DNA from: Vicinamibacterales bacterium
GTDB taxonomy: Bacteria > Acidobacteriota > Vicinamibacteria > Vicinamibacterales > Fen-181
Direction of reading: 5' to 3'
Assembly: GCA_036504215.1 (NCBI GenBank)
Contig: DASXVO010000016.1
Location: 188,001-252,000 of the forward strand
DNA: 64,000 nt
The notes under the pieces were generated by a model. It was not told the origin of the DNA. It ran no database searches and worked only from the letters and a program-made list of their open reading frames with translations. Shown here one piece after another: positions 56,455 through 64,000 of the stretch (position 1 is its first letter; each line of letters opens with the position of its first letter). A program made the translations under genes and the position numbers.

Positions 56455-56636
56455 GGTGCAGGGGGTGCTGGGGGTGCTGGACGTGCTTCAGGTGCTAGTG
56501 CTGGGGGTGCTAGGGGTGCTGGAGGTGCTTCAGGTGCTAGTGCTGGGAGTGCTACAGGTGCTGCGGGTACCAGTGCTGGGGGGTGCTGGGGGTGCCAGTG
56601 CTGGGGGTGCTGCGGGTGCCAGTGCTGGGGGTGCTT
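56455..56636 (+). repeat. GTGCTG-type 9-bp repeat array
   Basis: About 20 imperfect units of GTGCTGGGG type (mostly 9-bp spacing, some 6-bp). The units include GTGCTTCAG and GTGCTAGTG variants. It lies upstream of the second M28 gene (minus strand), in the opposite orientation to the array at 56718-56863. Confidence 0.9.
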
Positions 56637-56717
56637 GCAGCCACGGCACAGTCCGCACGTTCTGCCAACAGCACCAACGCCACCGGATCTTCATTACCCT
56701 CAGTGTCTCCGGCACTT

Positions 56718-56863
56718 CCAGCACCGCACCTTCAGCACCGCACCTTCAGCACCGCACGTTCAGCACCGCACCTTCAGCACCGCACCTTCAGCACCCTCAG
56801 CACCGCCAGCACCGCCAGCACCGCACCTTCAGCACCCTCAGCACCTCCAGCACCCCCAGCACC
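56718..56863 (+). repeat. CAGCACC-type repeat array, inverted to the previous one
   Basis: Tandem CAGCACCGCACCTT (14 bp) and CAGCACC+2 (9 bp) units, ending 31 bp before the ATG of the four-helix-bundle gene. With the 56455-56636 array it forms a long imperfect inverted repeat around about 80 bp of unique sequence. Confidence 0.9.
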
Positions 56864-56894
56864 TGATTGGTATCCTTCGTGCACCCATGTGGTC

Positions 56895-57266
56895 ATGGCC
56901 AAGCGGTATCAAGACCTCATTGCGTGGCAAATCGCCGATGAATTGCGGCGGGAGATCGTGCAGATCACCGCATCCGGGAACGTGACACGGGACTGCAAAT
57001 TCTGCAGTCAAATCAGGGACTCATCCCGATCCGTTTCTGCCAACATCGCCGAGGGCTTCGCCAGGTTCTCGCATCGGGACTTCGCCCGATTCCTGGTCAT
57101 CGCTCGCGGTTCGCTCGTAGAGACGGAAGTGCATCTGCGCGACTGCGTTGACCGCGGGTATCTCGAGCCTGCCGAGCACTCGCGCCTCGCGCTTCTCGCT
57201 CGACGGGCGATGGTTGCGCTGACGAGGCTCTTGACGTATTTGAGGACGCACCGAGACAGGTGCTGA
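56895..57266 (+). CDS. Four-helix-bundle protein (IVP/S23 family)
   Basis: A 123-residue protein of the four-helix-bundle family first named for open frames in 23S rRNA intervening sequences and related to the Avd accessory protein of diversity-generating retroelements. The signature is visible: YQDLIAWQIADELRREI, QIRDSSRSVSANIAEGF, FARFLVIARGSLVETEVHL and RRAMVALTRLLTYL. Function of stand-alone copies is unknown. It is neither in an rRNA gene nor near a reverse transcriptase here. An AGCACC-type array lies 31 bp upstream and an inverted one starts at its 3' end; the stop codon TGA itself lies in the first GGTGCTG unit. This looks like a repeat-bounded mobile cassette. Confidence 0.88.
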   Translation: MAKRYQDLIAWQIADELRREIVQITASGNVTRDCKFCSQIRDSSRSVSANIAEGFARFSHRDFARFLVIARGSLVETEVHLRDCVDRGYLEPAEHSRLALLARRAMVALTRLLTYLRTHRDRC

Positions 57267-57317
57267 TGGTGCTAGAAGTGCTGAAGGCGTGCCGGGGGTG
57301 CGGTGCAGATGGTGCTT
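57259..57317 (+). repeat. GGTGCTG-type repeats downstream of the IVP gene
   Basis: Six or so degenerate GGTGCTG/GGTGCT units, inverted relative to the array upstream of the gene. The first unit supplies the stop codon of the IVP gene. Confidence 0.75.
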
Positions 57318-57873
57318 GAGGCTGTCCCGGTTTGGTGAACAGGTTGACGCTTTCGGTCTCCGGATCGGACAAGAATGATGATGAGAGCCTGTGGAAAACC
57401 TGTTCTGTGGTTTTCCAAGGAGCGCTGGGCGGCGTCCGCGGCTCCGGCAGTTTCCACAGGCCGCTCGTCACCCGACCGCCTCGGCAGTCTGGTCGACGGC
57501 CGAGCGCGCCCAGCCGCCGCCTTGACGTTCGAACTCCACCGGCGAGAGGTAGTCCAAGCCCGAGTGGCGGCGCGTGGGATTGTACCAGCCTTCGATGAAG
57601 TCAAACACCGCGAGCCGGCCCACGTCGGAATGTAGGTGATGTCCGCGACCCAGAGCTGATTCGGTCCCGTGGCCACAAACTGACGCTGGACCAAATCCGG
57701 CGCCGGCCGCACGTGCTCCGCGCGGATCGTCGTCACCGGCCACTTCCGCCGACTGACGCCCTGCAAGCCCGCCCGCTTCATGAGCCGCGCGACCCGTTTG
57801 CGGCCGACGCGCTTCCCGGCGGCCCGCAGATCGCGGTGCTGCTGGTGCTGCGATGGTGCCCAGGCGTGCACCG
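57318..57873 (-). pseudogene. IS3-family element remnant with gutted transposase
   Basis: Minus-strand fragments of an IS3-family OrfB. From the 5' side, RVGRKRVARLMKRAGLQGVS and PNQLWVADITYIPTWAG are the N-terminal HTH-like region and the start of the DDE integrase core with its first Asp. The chain then jumps, in another frame, to FIEGWYNPTRRHSGLDYLSP, the C-terminal end of the transposase. Most of the catalytic core, including the second Asp and Glu, is deleted (junction near 57620). The 5' part of OrfB and all of OrfA are missing, replaced by AGCACC repeats at 57874 on. The sequence near 57318-57341 (TGAGGCTGTCCCGG) resembles an IS3 terminal inverted repeat. Not functional. Confidence 0.75.
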
Positions 57874-57981
57874 TCAGCACCTCCAGCACCGCACCTTCAG
57901 CACCTTCAGCACCGTCAGCACCTCCAGCACCGCACCTTCAGCACCCCCAGCACCGTCAGCACCTCCAGCACCTCCAGCACC
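57874..57981 (+). repeat. CAGCACC-type repeat array in the IS3 remnant
   Basis: About a dozen CAGCACC units, 9-bp or 14-bp spaced, truncating the 5' end of the transposase remnant and ending 30 bp before the MATE gene start. Confidence 0.9.
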
Positions 57982-58010
57982 GACTCGCCTCTCCTGTTAT
58001 ATTTCTTCCC

Positions 58011-59354
58011 GTGACCCTTCGCCGTGAACTCCGACCGATGGTCGCCCTCGCCGGACCCGTGGTCCTGGCCGAGGTCGGCTGGGTGACGATGGCGATCGTG
58101 GACACGATCGTGGTCGGACCGATGGGGCCGGCCGCGATCGGGGCCGTCGGCATCGGCAGCATCCTGTTCCAGGCACTCGCCATTTTCGGCATGGGCCTTC
58201 TGCTTGGTCTCGACACGCTGGTGTCCCATGCGTACGGTGCGGGTCGGCTCGACGAGTGCCACCGCTGGCTGCTGCACGGCGTACTTCTCAGCCTGCTCGT
58301 GGCCGCCCCGATGACCGCCCTCGCCTTTGTCGGCATCTCACTGCTGCCGCTGTGGGGATTCACGCCCGAGGTGCTGCGACTGAGCGTGCCCTACCTGCGG
58401 GTCCTCACATGGAGCCTGTTGCCGCTGCTCCTCTACGCGTCCATCCGACGGTATCTCCAGGCGCTCGGGATCGTCGCGCCGATCACCTTCGCCCTGGTGA
58501 GCGCGAACGTGATCAACGCAGTTGCCGCCTGGGCGCTCGTCTATGGCCACTTCGGCCTGCCCGCCCTTGGCACGGTCGGATCGGGGCTGGCCACGCTCGT
58601 GTCGAGGATCTACCTGGTCGCCATGCTCGTGTGGGCCGTGCTCCGGTACGATCGTCACCATCACACCAGCCTGTTCCAGGTCGCGTGGAAGCCCTCGTCG
58701 CGGAAGCTGATGCGCCTGTTCCGCCTCGGGCTCCCTGCGGCGACGCAAGTCACGCTCGAATTGGGCGTCTTCGCGGCGGCCAGCGCGCTCGCCGGCCGGC
58801 TCGATTCCGTCTCGCTCGCGTCGCACCAGATCACGCTCAATCTGGCGAGCCTCACATTCATGGTGCCGCTCGGTGTCGCCTCGGCGGGCGCCATCCGCGT
58901 CGGCCACGCCGTGGGCCGCCGTGACGCCGCGGGCGCGTCGAGGGCCGGATGGACCGCGCTGGCGCTGGGCGCTTGTTTCATGGGCTCGGCGGCGCTCGCG
59001 TTCGTCATCGCGCCGTCCCTCTTGATCCGGCCATTCACGTCCGATCGCGCCGTGCTCGCCCTTGGCGCGCGGCTGCTGCTGGTCGCAGCCATGTTCCAGC
59101 TGTTCGACGGCGTGCAGGGCGTCTCGACCGGCATCCTTCGCGGCCTTGGCGACACGCGGACGCCCATGCTGATGAATCTCGCGGGGCACTGGATGCTCGG
59201 CTTGCCGATTGGGTACGTGCTGTGCTTCCGGTGGAGTTGGGGCGTCATCGGTCTCTGGACCGGCCTGTCGGTCGGCCTGATTGCCATCGGCTGCGTGCTC
59301 CTCCTCACCTGGCGGCATCAGGCAAGGAAGCTCGCCTGCCAATTCGCAACCTGA
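58011..59354 (+). CDS. MATE-family multidrug/toxin exporter
   Basis: A 447-residue inner membrane exporter with about twelve helices in two related halves, typical of the MATE family, which expels cationic drugs or metabolites using Na+ or H+. Recognisable stretches are LAGPVVLAEVGWVTMAIVDT, LVSHAYGAGR and, in the second half, LGLPAATQVTLELG, SHQITLNLASLTFM and GILRGLGDTRTPM. The GTG at 58011 is used; an ATG at 58038 is the alternative. No Shine-Dalgarno is evident. Both flanks are AGCACC repeat arrays in the same orientation, so its native promoter may have been replaced; a TATATT-like tract lies at about 57998-58003. Confidence 0.93.
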   Translation: MTLRRELRPMVALAGPVVLAEVGWVTMAIVDTIVVGPMGPAAIGAVGIGSILFQALAIFGMGLLLGLDTLVSHAYGAGRLDECHRWLLHGVLLSLLVAAPMTALAFVGISLLPLWGFTPEVLRLSVPYLRVLTWSLLPLLLYASIRRYLQALGIVAPITFALVSANVINAVAAWALVYGHFGLPALGTVGSGLATLVSRIYLVAMLVWAVLRYDRHHHTSLFQVAWKPSSRKLMRLFRLGLPAATQVTLELGVFAAASALAGRLDSVSLASHQITLNLASLTFMVPLGVASAGAIRVGHAVGRRDAAGASRAGWTALALGACFMGSAALAFVIAPSLLIRPFTSDRAVLALGARLLLVAAMFQLFDGVQGVSTGILRGLGDTRTPMLMNLAGHWMLGLPIGYVLCFRWSWGVIGLWTGLSVGLIAIGCVLLLTWRHQARKLACQFAT

Positions 59355-59358
59355 TGTG

Positions 59359-59473
59359 GCACCTCCAGCACCCCCCAGCACCGCACCTTCCGCACCTCCA
59401 GCACCCTCAGCACCCCCAGCACCCCCAGCACCGCACCTTCAGCACCTCCAGCACCCTTGGCACCCCCAGCACC
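59359..59473 (+). repeat. CAGCACC-type repeat array after the MATE gene
   Basis: About ten CAGCACC units, 9-14 bp apart, starting 5 bp after the MATE stop codon and in the same orientation as the array upstream of that gene. From 59474 to 59701 no gene or other repeat was seen apart from the hairpin at 59680-59695. Confidence 0.9.
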
Positions 59474-59679
59474 TGACCCACCGCTGAGCTCACGTCCGCC
59501 CGATCCGCGCCGATTCCTCGGGTAGGGTGATCTGCGCACCCGGTCGTGTACCAGGCCCGCCGGCCTGATCATGTCCGATCCGGCAGGCCGTTGAGAGAGG
59601 CGCGGCCCGGCCGGCTGTCGTCGAATTGAGCCCGGAGAATCCAGCCGTTTTCTGCTCTTTCCGGTTCCCAGTGTTCGTT

Positions 59680-59695
59680 CTCTCAGGACTGAGAG
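59680..59695 (+). promoter_or_regulatory. Hairpin just before the receiver-HDOD start
   Basis: CTCTCA (59680-59685) and TGAGAG (59690-59695) pair perfectly around a GGAC loop, six bases before the GTG at 59702. The only Shine-Dalgarno-like bases (AGGA, GAGAG) lie in this hairpin, so it could limit ribosome access. Confidence 0.4.
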
Positions 59696-59701
59696 TCTTG
59701 C

Positions 59702-60934
59702 GTGGTCAGACGCGTGCTGTTTGTCGATGATGACCAGACGGTCCTGCAGGAATTGCAGCGCGCCCTGCGGTCGGTCCGCGGCGAGTGGACCGTGGAGTTC
59801 GCCCTCACGCTGCCAGACGCGCTCGCCCAGCTCTCCCACGGCGTCTTCGACGTCGTCGTTGCCGACGTGAACTGGCGCGGCGCCAACGGGGGATCGTTCC
59901 TCGATGACGTCGCGTCCCGTCAACCGAATGCGATCCGCTTTCTCCTGTCGGAGAGCGCGGGACGCGGCATGCTGATGCGGGCGGGCGGCTCGGCCCACCA
60001 GCACCTCTCAATGCCGCTCCACGCCGAAGCCGTCTTCGCGCGTCTCGGGCAGACACTGGCGCTCGGCGACCTCCTGTCCGACGCCTATTTGAGGGGCCTC
60101 GTTGCCCGGCTCAAGTCGGTGCCCAGCCTGCCGTCCATCTACCTGGCCATCATGGCGGAAATCCGACAGGAAGAAGCGTCCGCGCGCAAGGTCGGGGAGC
60201 TGGTGGCCCGCGATGCGGGCATGGCTGCGAAGATCCTGCAGTTGGTGAACTCTCCGTTCTTCGGCTTCCGGATGCACGTCTCGGATCCGGCGCAGGCCGT
60301 GCAACTGATGGGCCTCGAGACCGTCCGCGCGCTGGTCCTGTCGCTGCACATCTTCGAGCAGTTGCACGAACGCGAGGTGCGTCGGTTCAGGCTCGGCAGG
60401 GTCTGGCGGCACTCGCTGGCGACGACGAACTTCGCGCGGCTGATTGCCAGAATGCAGGATGGGAACGCGCAGGTGATGAGCGAGGCCTTCACCGCCGCGC
60501 TGCTGCACGACATCGGCAAGCTCGTGCTGGCCGCGTCGCTGCCCGATGAATACGAGGCCGCGGTGACGCTGGCCGAACGCGAGGCGATGCCGCTCTGGCT
60601 CGCCGAGAAGGACGTCCTCAAGACCACGCATGCGGAGGTGGGAGCCTACCTCCTGGGGCTGTGGGGCCTGCCCGATCCGATCGTGGAGACGGTTGCCTGG
60701 CACCACCGCCCGAGCGATTGTCCTTCGATCCACTTCTGTCCGCTCGGCGCGGTTCACGCCGCCAATGCCATCGAACACGAGATGCACCCCGGGGATGTGG
60801 TCGGCCGGGGGACCACGGTGGACGAGGCGTACCTCACCCGCCTCGAGGTGCGATGGCAGTACCCCGCGTGGAAGGCGGTCTGCCTCGACTCGGAGGGTGA
60901 AGGGTTGGGCCGCGGGCTGGGGGCGAGGATGTAG
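59702..60934 (+). CDS. Receiver-like plus HDOD signalling protein
   Basis: A 410-residue protein. The N-terminal 115 residues form a CheY-like receiver domain with the acidic pair and Asp acceptor (VLFVDDDQ and VVVADVNW). The conserved Lys is missing (the loop before the last helix reads HLSMPLHAE instead of a KP loop), so phosphorylation may be altered. The rest is an HDOD domain (LKSVPSLPSIYLAIMAEI, VNSPFFGFRMHVSDPAQAVQ, LLHDIGKLVLAASL, WHHRPSDCP). Such fusions are two-component outputs acting on other signalling proteins. The GTG at 59702 is preferred as start. Its stop is 4 bp from the convergent CocE-type gene. Confidence 0.88.
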   Translation: MVRRVLFVDDDQTVLQELQRALRSVRGEWTVEFALTLPDALAQLSHGVFDVVVADVNWRGANGGSFLDDVASRQPNAIRFLLSESAGRGMLMRAGGSAHQHLSMPLHAEAVFARLGQTLALGDLLSDAYLRGLVARLKSVPSLPSIYLAIMAEIRQEEASARKVGELVARDAGMAAKILQLVNSPFFGFRMHVSDPAQAVQLMGLETVRALVLSLHIFEQLHEREVRRFRLGRVWRHSLATTNFARLIARMQDGNAQVMSEAFTAALLHDIGKLVLAASLPDEYEAAVTLAEREAMPLWLAEKDVLKTTHAEVGAYLLGLWGLPDPIVETVAWHHRPSDCPSIHFCPLGAVHAANAIEHEMHPGDVVGRGTTVDEAYLTRLEVRWQYPAWKAVCLDSEGEGLGRGLGARM

Positions 60935-60938
60935 GCGA

Positions 60939-62912
60939 CTACTGCAGCACGATCAGATCCACTTTCGACGCCGCACCGCCGCCGCGGTACACGCGCTCGC
61001 TGGCCCTCTGAAAGTCCGCCTCCGTCGCTTGCGGGATGTCGACGAACTTCTGGGGATTCAGGTTCACGAGTGGGAACCAACTGCTCTGGATCTGCACCAT
61101 GATGCGATGGCCGCGACGGAACGTGTGGAAGACGTCGGGCATGCCGTACTCGATCTTCGCGACCGCGTCGGGGACGAACGGCTCCGGCTTCTCGAAGCTG
61201 TTGCGGAACTTCCCGCGGAAGACCTCGCCGCGCACCAGTTGCTGGTAGCCACCCATCCGGCTGGGTGTGGCGGCCCCCCGCTCGCCACCGGCTGCTTCGG
61301 GCCCTTCCTCCTGGTAGTCGTCCGGATACACATCAATGAGCTTGACGACGAAGTCGGAGTCGGTGCCGCTCGTTGACACGTACAGCGTCGGCGCGATCGG
61401 GCCGGCGAGGGTGACGTTCGCCTTCAACACGTCTGTCTGGTAGACGAGCACGTCGGGGCGGCGCGAAGCGAACCGCTGGTCGTCGACCATGTGCTCGCGG
61501 GTCATGCCCGTGGCGGTGACGTTGGTGTACGGCACCGGCCGCGCGGGGTCGCTCACATATTCGTCGTACGCCGACGCCGCGTCGGTGGGCGCCTCGAACG
61601 ACAGCCCACCGTCGCGCTGCAGGTAGATCGATCTGCGCACCGTGTTTCTCGGCGGCCACGCGTCGAAGGTCCGCCACTGGTTGCGGCCAGTCTCGAACAC
61701 GTAGGCTTCGGGCAGCTTGGGATCCGCCTTGCCCTTCAGGAAGGAGGCAAAGAACGGGAACTCGATCTGCGCACGGAAGAACTCCGCGGTCTTCGCGCCG
61801 AACCGCACGTCGCCGATCGATTCGCCCGTCGTGCGTGCCCAACCGCCGTGAGACCAGGGCCCCATGACGAGCGTGTTGTACGCGCCCGGGCTCTGCTTCT
61901 CGGTGTTCTTGTAGACGGCCAGGGCCCCGAACAGGTCCTCGGCGTCGAACCATCCGCCCACGGTCATGACAGCCGGCTTGATGTTCTTCAGGTGGGGGCG
62001 GAGGTTCCTCGCCTGCCAGAACGCGTCGTACGTCTCGTGCGCCATCAGGTCGTTCCAGAACTGCACCTGGCCATGGAAGTAGCGCTCGTTCACGTGCGAG
62101 AGCGGACCGAGCTTCTGGTAGAACTGGTAGCCGTCGAGGGTTCCGTAGTCGAAGCGCGCGAAGCCCGTGCGTGTCGGCTTGGGGCGCGGCCAACCGAACC
62201 CGGAGAAGAACCCGAAGGCGTGCGGCAGATAGAGCGCACCGTTGTGGTGGAAGTCGTCGCCGATGAACCAGTCGCTGATCGGCGCCTGTGGAGAGACGGC
62301 CTTGAGCGCCGGGTGCGCGTCGATCATCCCGATGGCCGCGTAGAAGCCCGGATACGAGATCCCGTACATCCCCACCTTGCCGCTGTTGTTGGGCACGTGC
62401 TTGACGAGCCAGTCGATCGTGTCCCAGGTATCGGTGGCCTCATCGAAGTCGGTCGGGCCGCTCTTGACCGGCTTGTACGGACGCATGTCCACGAATTCAC
62501 CCTGGGACATCAGCCGGCCCCGCACGTCCTGGTAGACGAAGATGTAGCCGTCGCGCATGAAGAGCCCCGACGGCCCGAGGCTCGACGGATAGTTGTCCAC
62601 GCCGTACGGCGCGACGCTGTAGGGCGTGCGGTTGAGCAGGATCGGGTACGACTGAGAGCTGTCTCTCGGCACGTAGACCGCCGTGAACAGCTTCACGCCG
62701 TCGCGCATCGGGATCTCGTACTCGAACTTCTTGTAGTGGGCCTTCGCGTAGTCTGGAGTCTGATCGGCGGCCACCTGCCCGGTGGGCGCCCGCCCGATGG
62801 GCGGCACACGGGATCCCGTCGCGCCGAGCGCGACGAGCGCAGCCAGCCCGACGAGCACGGCCAGCCCGACGAGCACGGCCGGCCAGATGGAGCGACGAAT
62901 CGTTGATCTCAT
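60939..62912 (-). CDS. CocE/NonD-type alpha/beta hydrolase (S15-like)
   Basis: A 657-residue exported or membrane-anchored hydrolase. An N-terminal hydrophobic segment contains a short repeat (AVLVGLAVLVGLAALVAL, about 12-30). The alpha/beta-hydrolase core has the nucleophile in GMYGISYPGFY, the Asp in GGWFDAEDLFG and the His in GPWSHGGWA. The C-terminal jelly-roll domain (LYVSTSGTDSDFVVKLIDVY) is that of X-Pro dipeptidyl-peptidase/cocaine esterase proteins. Substrates are likely acylated amino acids or peptides. The ATG at 62912 was preferred over one 81 bp upstream because it opens directly on the leader. It converges with the receiver-HDOD gene and is divergent from the DUF362 gene. Confidence 0.92.
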   Translation of the reverse strand: MRSTIRRSIWPAVLVGLAVLVGLAALVALGATGSRVPPIGRAPTGQVAADQTPDYAKAHYKKFEYEIPMRDGVKLFTAVYVPRDSSQSYPILLNRTPYSVAPYGVDNYPSSLGPSGLFMRDGYIFVYQDVRGRLMSQGEFVDMRPYKPVKSGPTDFDEATDTWDTIDWLVKHVPNNSGKVGMYGISYPGFYAAIGMIDAHPALKAVSPQAPISDWFIGDDFHHNGALYLPHAFGFFSGFGWPRPKPTRTGFARFDYGTLDGYQFYQKLGPLSHVNERYFHGQVQFWNDLMAHETYDAFWQARNLRPHLKNIKPAVMTVGGWFDAEDLFGALAVYKNTEKQSPGAYNTLVMGPWSHGGWARTTGESIGDVRFGAKTAEFFRAQIEFPFFASFLKGKADPKLPEAYVFETGRNQWRTFDAWPPRNTVRRSIYLQRDGGLSFEAPTDAASAYDEYVSDPARPVPYTNVTATGMTREHMVDDQRFASRRPDVLVYQTDVLKANVTLAGPIAPTLYVSTSGTDSDFVVKLIDVYPDDYQEEGPEAAGGERGAATPSRMGGYQQLVRGEVFRGKFRNSFEKPEPFVPDAVAKIEYGMPDVFHTFRRGHRIMVQIQSSWFPLVNLNPQKFVDIPQATEADFQRASERVYRGGGAASKVDLIVLQ

Positions 62913-63020
62913 GGAGCACCTGTGGAACGTGTCTTTGGGTGATTCGTCCCGTGATGCTACCATAGCGCTCTGCCCCGTCTCCGTGTTCTCCATCCCCCTC
63001 CGTCACCGGGAGCCTTGAGC

Positions 63021-64000
63021 ATGGTGTTCGATCCGCCGGCGGCGGGCCGCCGCGAATTCCTGCTGCGCGTGCTGCGGGTAGGCGGCGTGAGCGCGGCGAC
63101 CTTGGGCGGCGCCGCCTGGCTGCGCAGCCGAAGCGACAAGCCGAGGGAATCCGATGTCCTCGTCGCCGATCGCCGCACCGGGGTGCCCACCGACCCCGGC
63201 CTGCCGGAGATGGTCGTCGCACAAGGCGAATCGCCGCAGGCGCTCCTCCGCCGGGCGCTCGACGAACTCGGCGGCATCCGCCGCTTCATTGCCAGAGGCG
63301 ACGTCGTCGTCGTGAAGCCGAACATCGGGTGGGACCGGGGGCCCGAGCAGGCCGCCAATACGAATCCGGTGCTCGTCGCGGAAATCGTGCGCGTGTGCCA
63401 GGAGGCGGGCGCGAAGCGGATCGTCGTGACCGACGTCAGCTGCAATGACGCACGGATGTGCTTCGAGCACAGCGGCATCGCGGCGGCGGCGAAGGATGCC
63501 GGTGCGGACGTGATCTTGCCCGACGAGCGGCGGTTCCGGGAAGTGAACCTGGGCGGCGACGTCCTCACGACTTGGCCCGTGCTCGAACCGTTCCTCTCGG
63601 CGGACAAGATCATCAACGTGCCGATTGCCAAACACCACAGCCTGACCGGCTGCACGGTCGGCATGAAGAACCTCTACGGCATCATCGGCGGACAGCGGAG
63701 CCGGCTGCACCAGCGGATCAACGAGAGCCTCGTGGACCTGACGGCCTTCGTACGCCCGACGCTGACCATCGTCGATGCCTATCGCGTGCTGATGCGCGGC
63801 GGACCGACGGGCGGCAGCCTGGCGGACGTGGAGTTCAAGAAGACGTTGCTCGCGGGCACCGACCCGGTCGCCCTCGATTCCTACGCGGCCAAGGCCTGGT
63901 GGGATCTCGACCACCAGCGACTGCCCTTCCTGCGAATTGCGCAGGCCCGGGGCCTGGGGAAGGCGAACTTCGAAGAGGTGCGGACGAAGATCGTGACGGT
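63021..64000 (+). CDS. Tat-exported DUF362 protein (truncated by window end)
   Basis: An open frame running off the window end, 326 codons present. A twin-arginine-like leader is seen (GRREFLLRVLRVGGVSAATL). The body matches the DUF362 fold: VVVVKPNIGWDRG, ANTNPVLVAEIVRVC, KIINVPIAKHHSLTGCTVGM, KNLYGIIGG and DAYRVLMRGGPTGG, ending in the TDPVALDSYAAKAWW stretch common to this family. Some DUF362 proteins carry a C-terminal ferredoxin-like domain, but that part would lie beyond the window. The ATG at 63021 follows GGGAG at about 8 bases. The gene is divergent from the CocE-type gene with a 108-bp gap. Confidence 0.88.
   Translation, partial: MVFDPPAAGRREFLLRVLRVGGVSAATLGGAAWLRSRSDKPRESDVLVADRRTGVPTDPGLPEMVVAQGESPQALLRRALDELGGIRRFIARGDVVVVKPNIGWDRGPEQAANTNPVLVAEIVRVCQEAGAKRIVVTDVSCNDARMCFEHSGIAAAAKDAGADVILPDERRFREVNLGGDVLTTWPVLEPFLSADKIINVPIAKHHSLTGCTVGMKNLYGIIGGQRSRLHQRINESLVDLTAFVRPTLTIVDAYRVLMRGGPTGGSLADVEFKKTLLAGTDPVALDSYAAKAWWDLDHQRLPFLRIAQARGLGKANFEEVRTKIVT

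Noticed and set aside
53991-56498. 835-codon plus-strand frame opposite the M28 genes
   Set aside because: Antisense shadow across two real genes.
56456-56866. Open frames through the AGCACC arrays
   Set aside because: They translate to Pro/Ala/His or Val/Leu/Gly repeats caused by the 9-bp period and are not credible proteins.
56455-59473. CRISPR or diversity-generating retroelement
   Set aside because: Units are short and directly tandem with no unique spacers, and no reverse transcriptase or variable-repeat/template-repeat pair is present, although the IVP protein resembles Avd.

Overview
The window is a high-GC, gene-dense bacterial chromosome segment with 43 intact or window-truncated protein genes and two clear gene remnants. 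Its gene content suggests an acidobacterium, probably of the Vicinamibacteria type. The reasons are a large TonB-type outer-membrane protein with an N-terminal carboxypeptidase-regulatory domain, an acidobacterial-style VWA protein, a LNGWK-type helix-turn-helix protein, PEGA and Ser/Thr kinase proteins, several M28/S15 secreted peptidases, and a sigma/zf-HC2/CHAT gene set. The phylum call is inference from gene families; no rRNA or tRNA gene was seen. No plasmid, phage or CRISPR signature was found.

Layout. 1-6.7 kb: a decayed nucleotidyltransferase remnant, a ferritin-like protein, a short asparaginase, cobalamin-dependent methionine synthase (metH) and 3-methyladenine glycosylase (tag). 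6.7-13.4 kb: a membrane-anchored HTH protein divergent from a four-gene set (sigma-like factor, membrane zf-HC2 anti-sigma-like protein, TPR-CHAT caspase-like protease, unknown protein). This set is the best candidate for an undescribed system. 13.5-22.9 kb: DUF2891 and DinB genes back to back, a PEGA protein with a degenerate kinase domain, a peroxiredoxin with an in-frame TGA in place of its peroxidatic Cys followed by a SECIS-like hairpin (probable selenoprotein), a CoA-type Nudix hydrolase, cyanophycinase, a Ser/Thr kinase and an isoprenoid-synthase-like enzyme. 23-31 kb: M20 amidohydrolase, a PLP gamma-lyase, an ABC exporter, a B12-binding radical SAM protein and a DUF2914 membrane protein. 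31-38 kb: parE and parC (topoisomerase IV) split by a PfkB kinase, with a malonyl-CoA-synthetase-like gene upstream of parC. 38-50 kb: an SGNH lipoprotein, an HDOD protein, a GT-C glycosyltransferase-TPR fusion, a VWA protein, the TonB-type receptor behind a well-formed promoter with three 14-bp direct repeats, a dicarboxylate-type symporter that ends inside a heptanucleotide array, and a LysE exporter. 50-56.4 kb: a hybrid histidine kinase, a small conserved-looking protein and two tandem M28 peptidases on one strand. 56.4-59.5 kb: an accessory island of 9-bp AGCACC-type repeat arrays around a four-helix-bundle (IVP/S23) gene, a gutted IS3-family element and a MATE exporter. 59.5-64 kb: a receiver-HDOD protein, a CocE-type hydrolase and a truncated Tat-exported DUF362 protein.

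Many genes point to exported or envelope functions (peptidases, TonB receptor, glycosyltransferase, exporters) and to signal transduction (two kinases or kinase-like proteins, hybrid histidine kinase, two HDOD proteins, alternative sigma module). Core genes (metH, tag, parE, parC) are scattered among them. Transfer or rearrangement signs are confined mainly to 0-1.1 kb and 56.4-59.5 kb.
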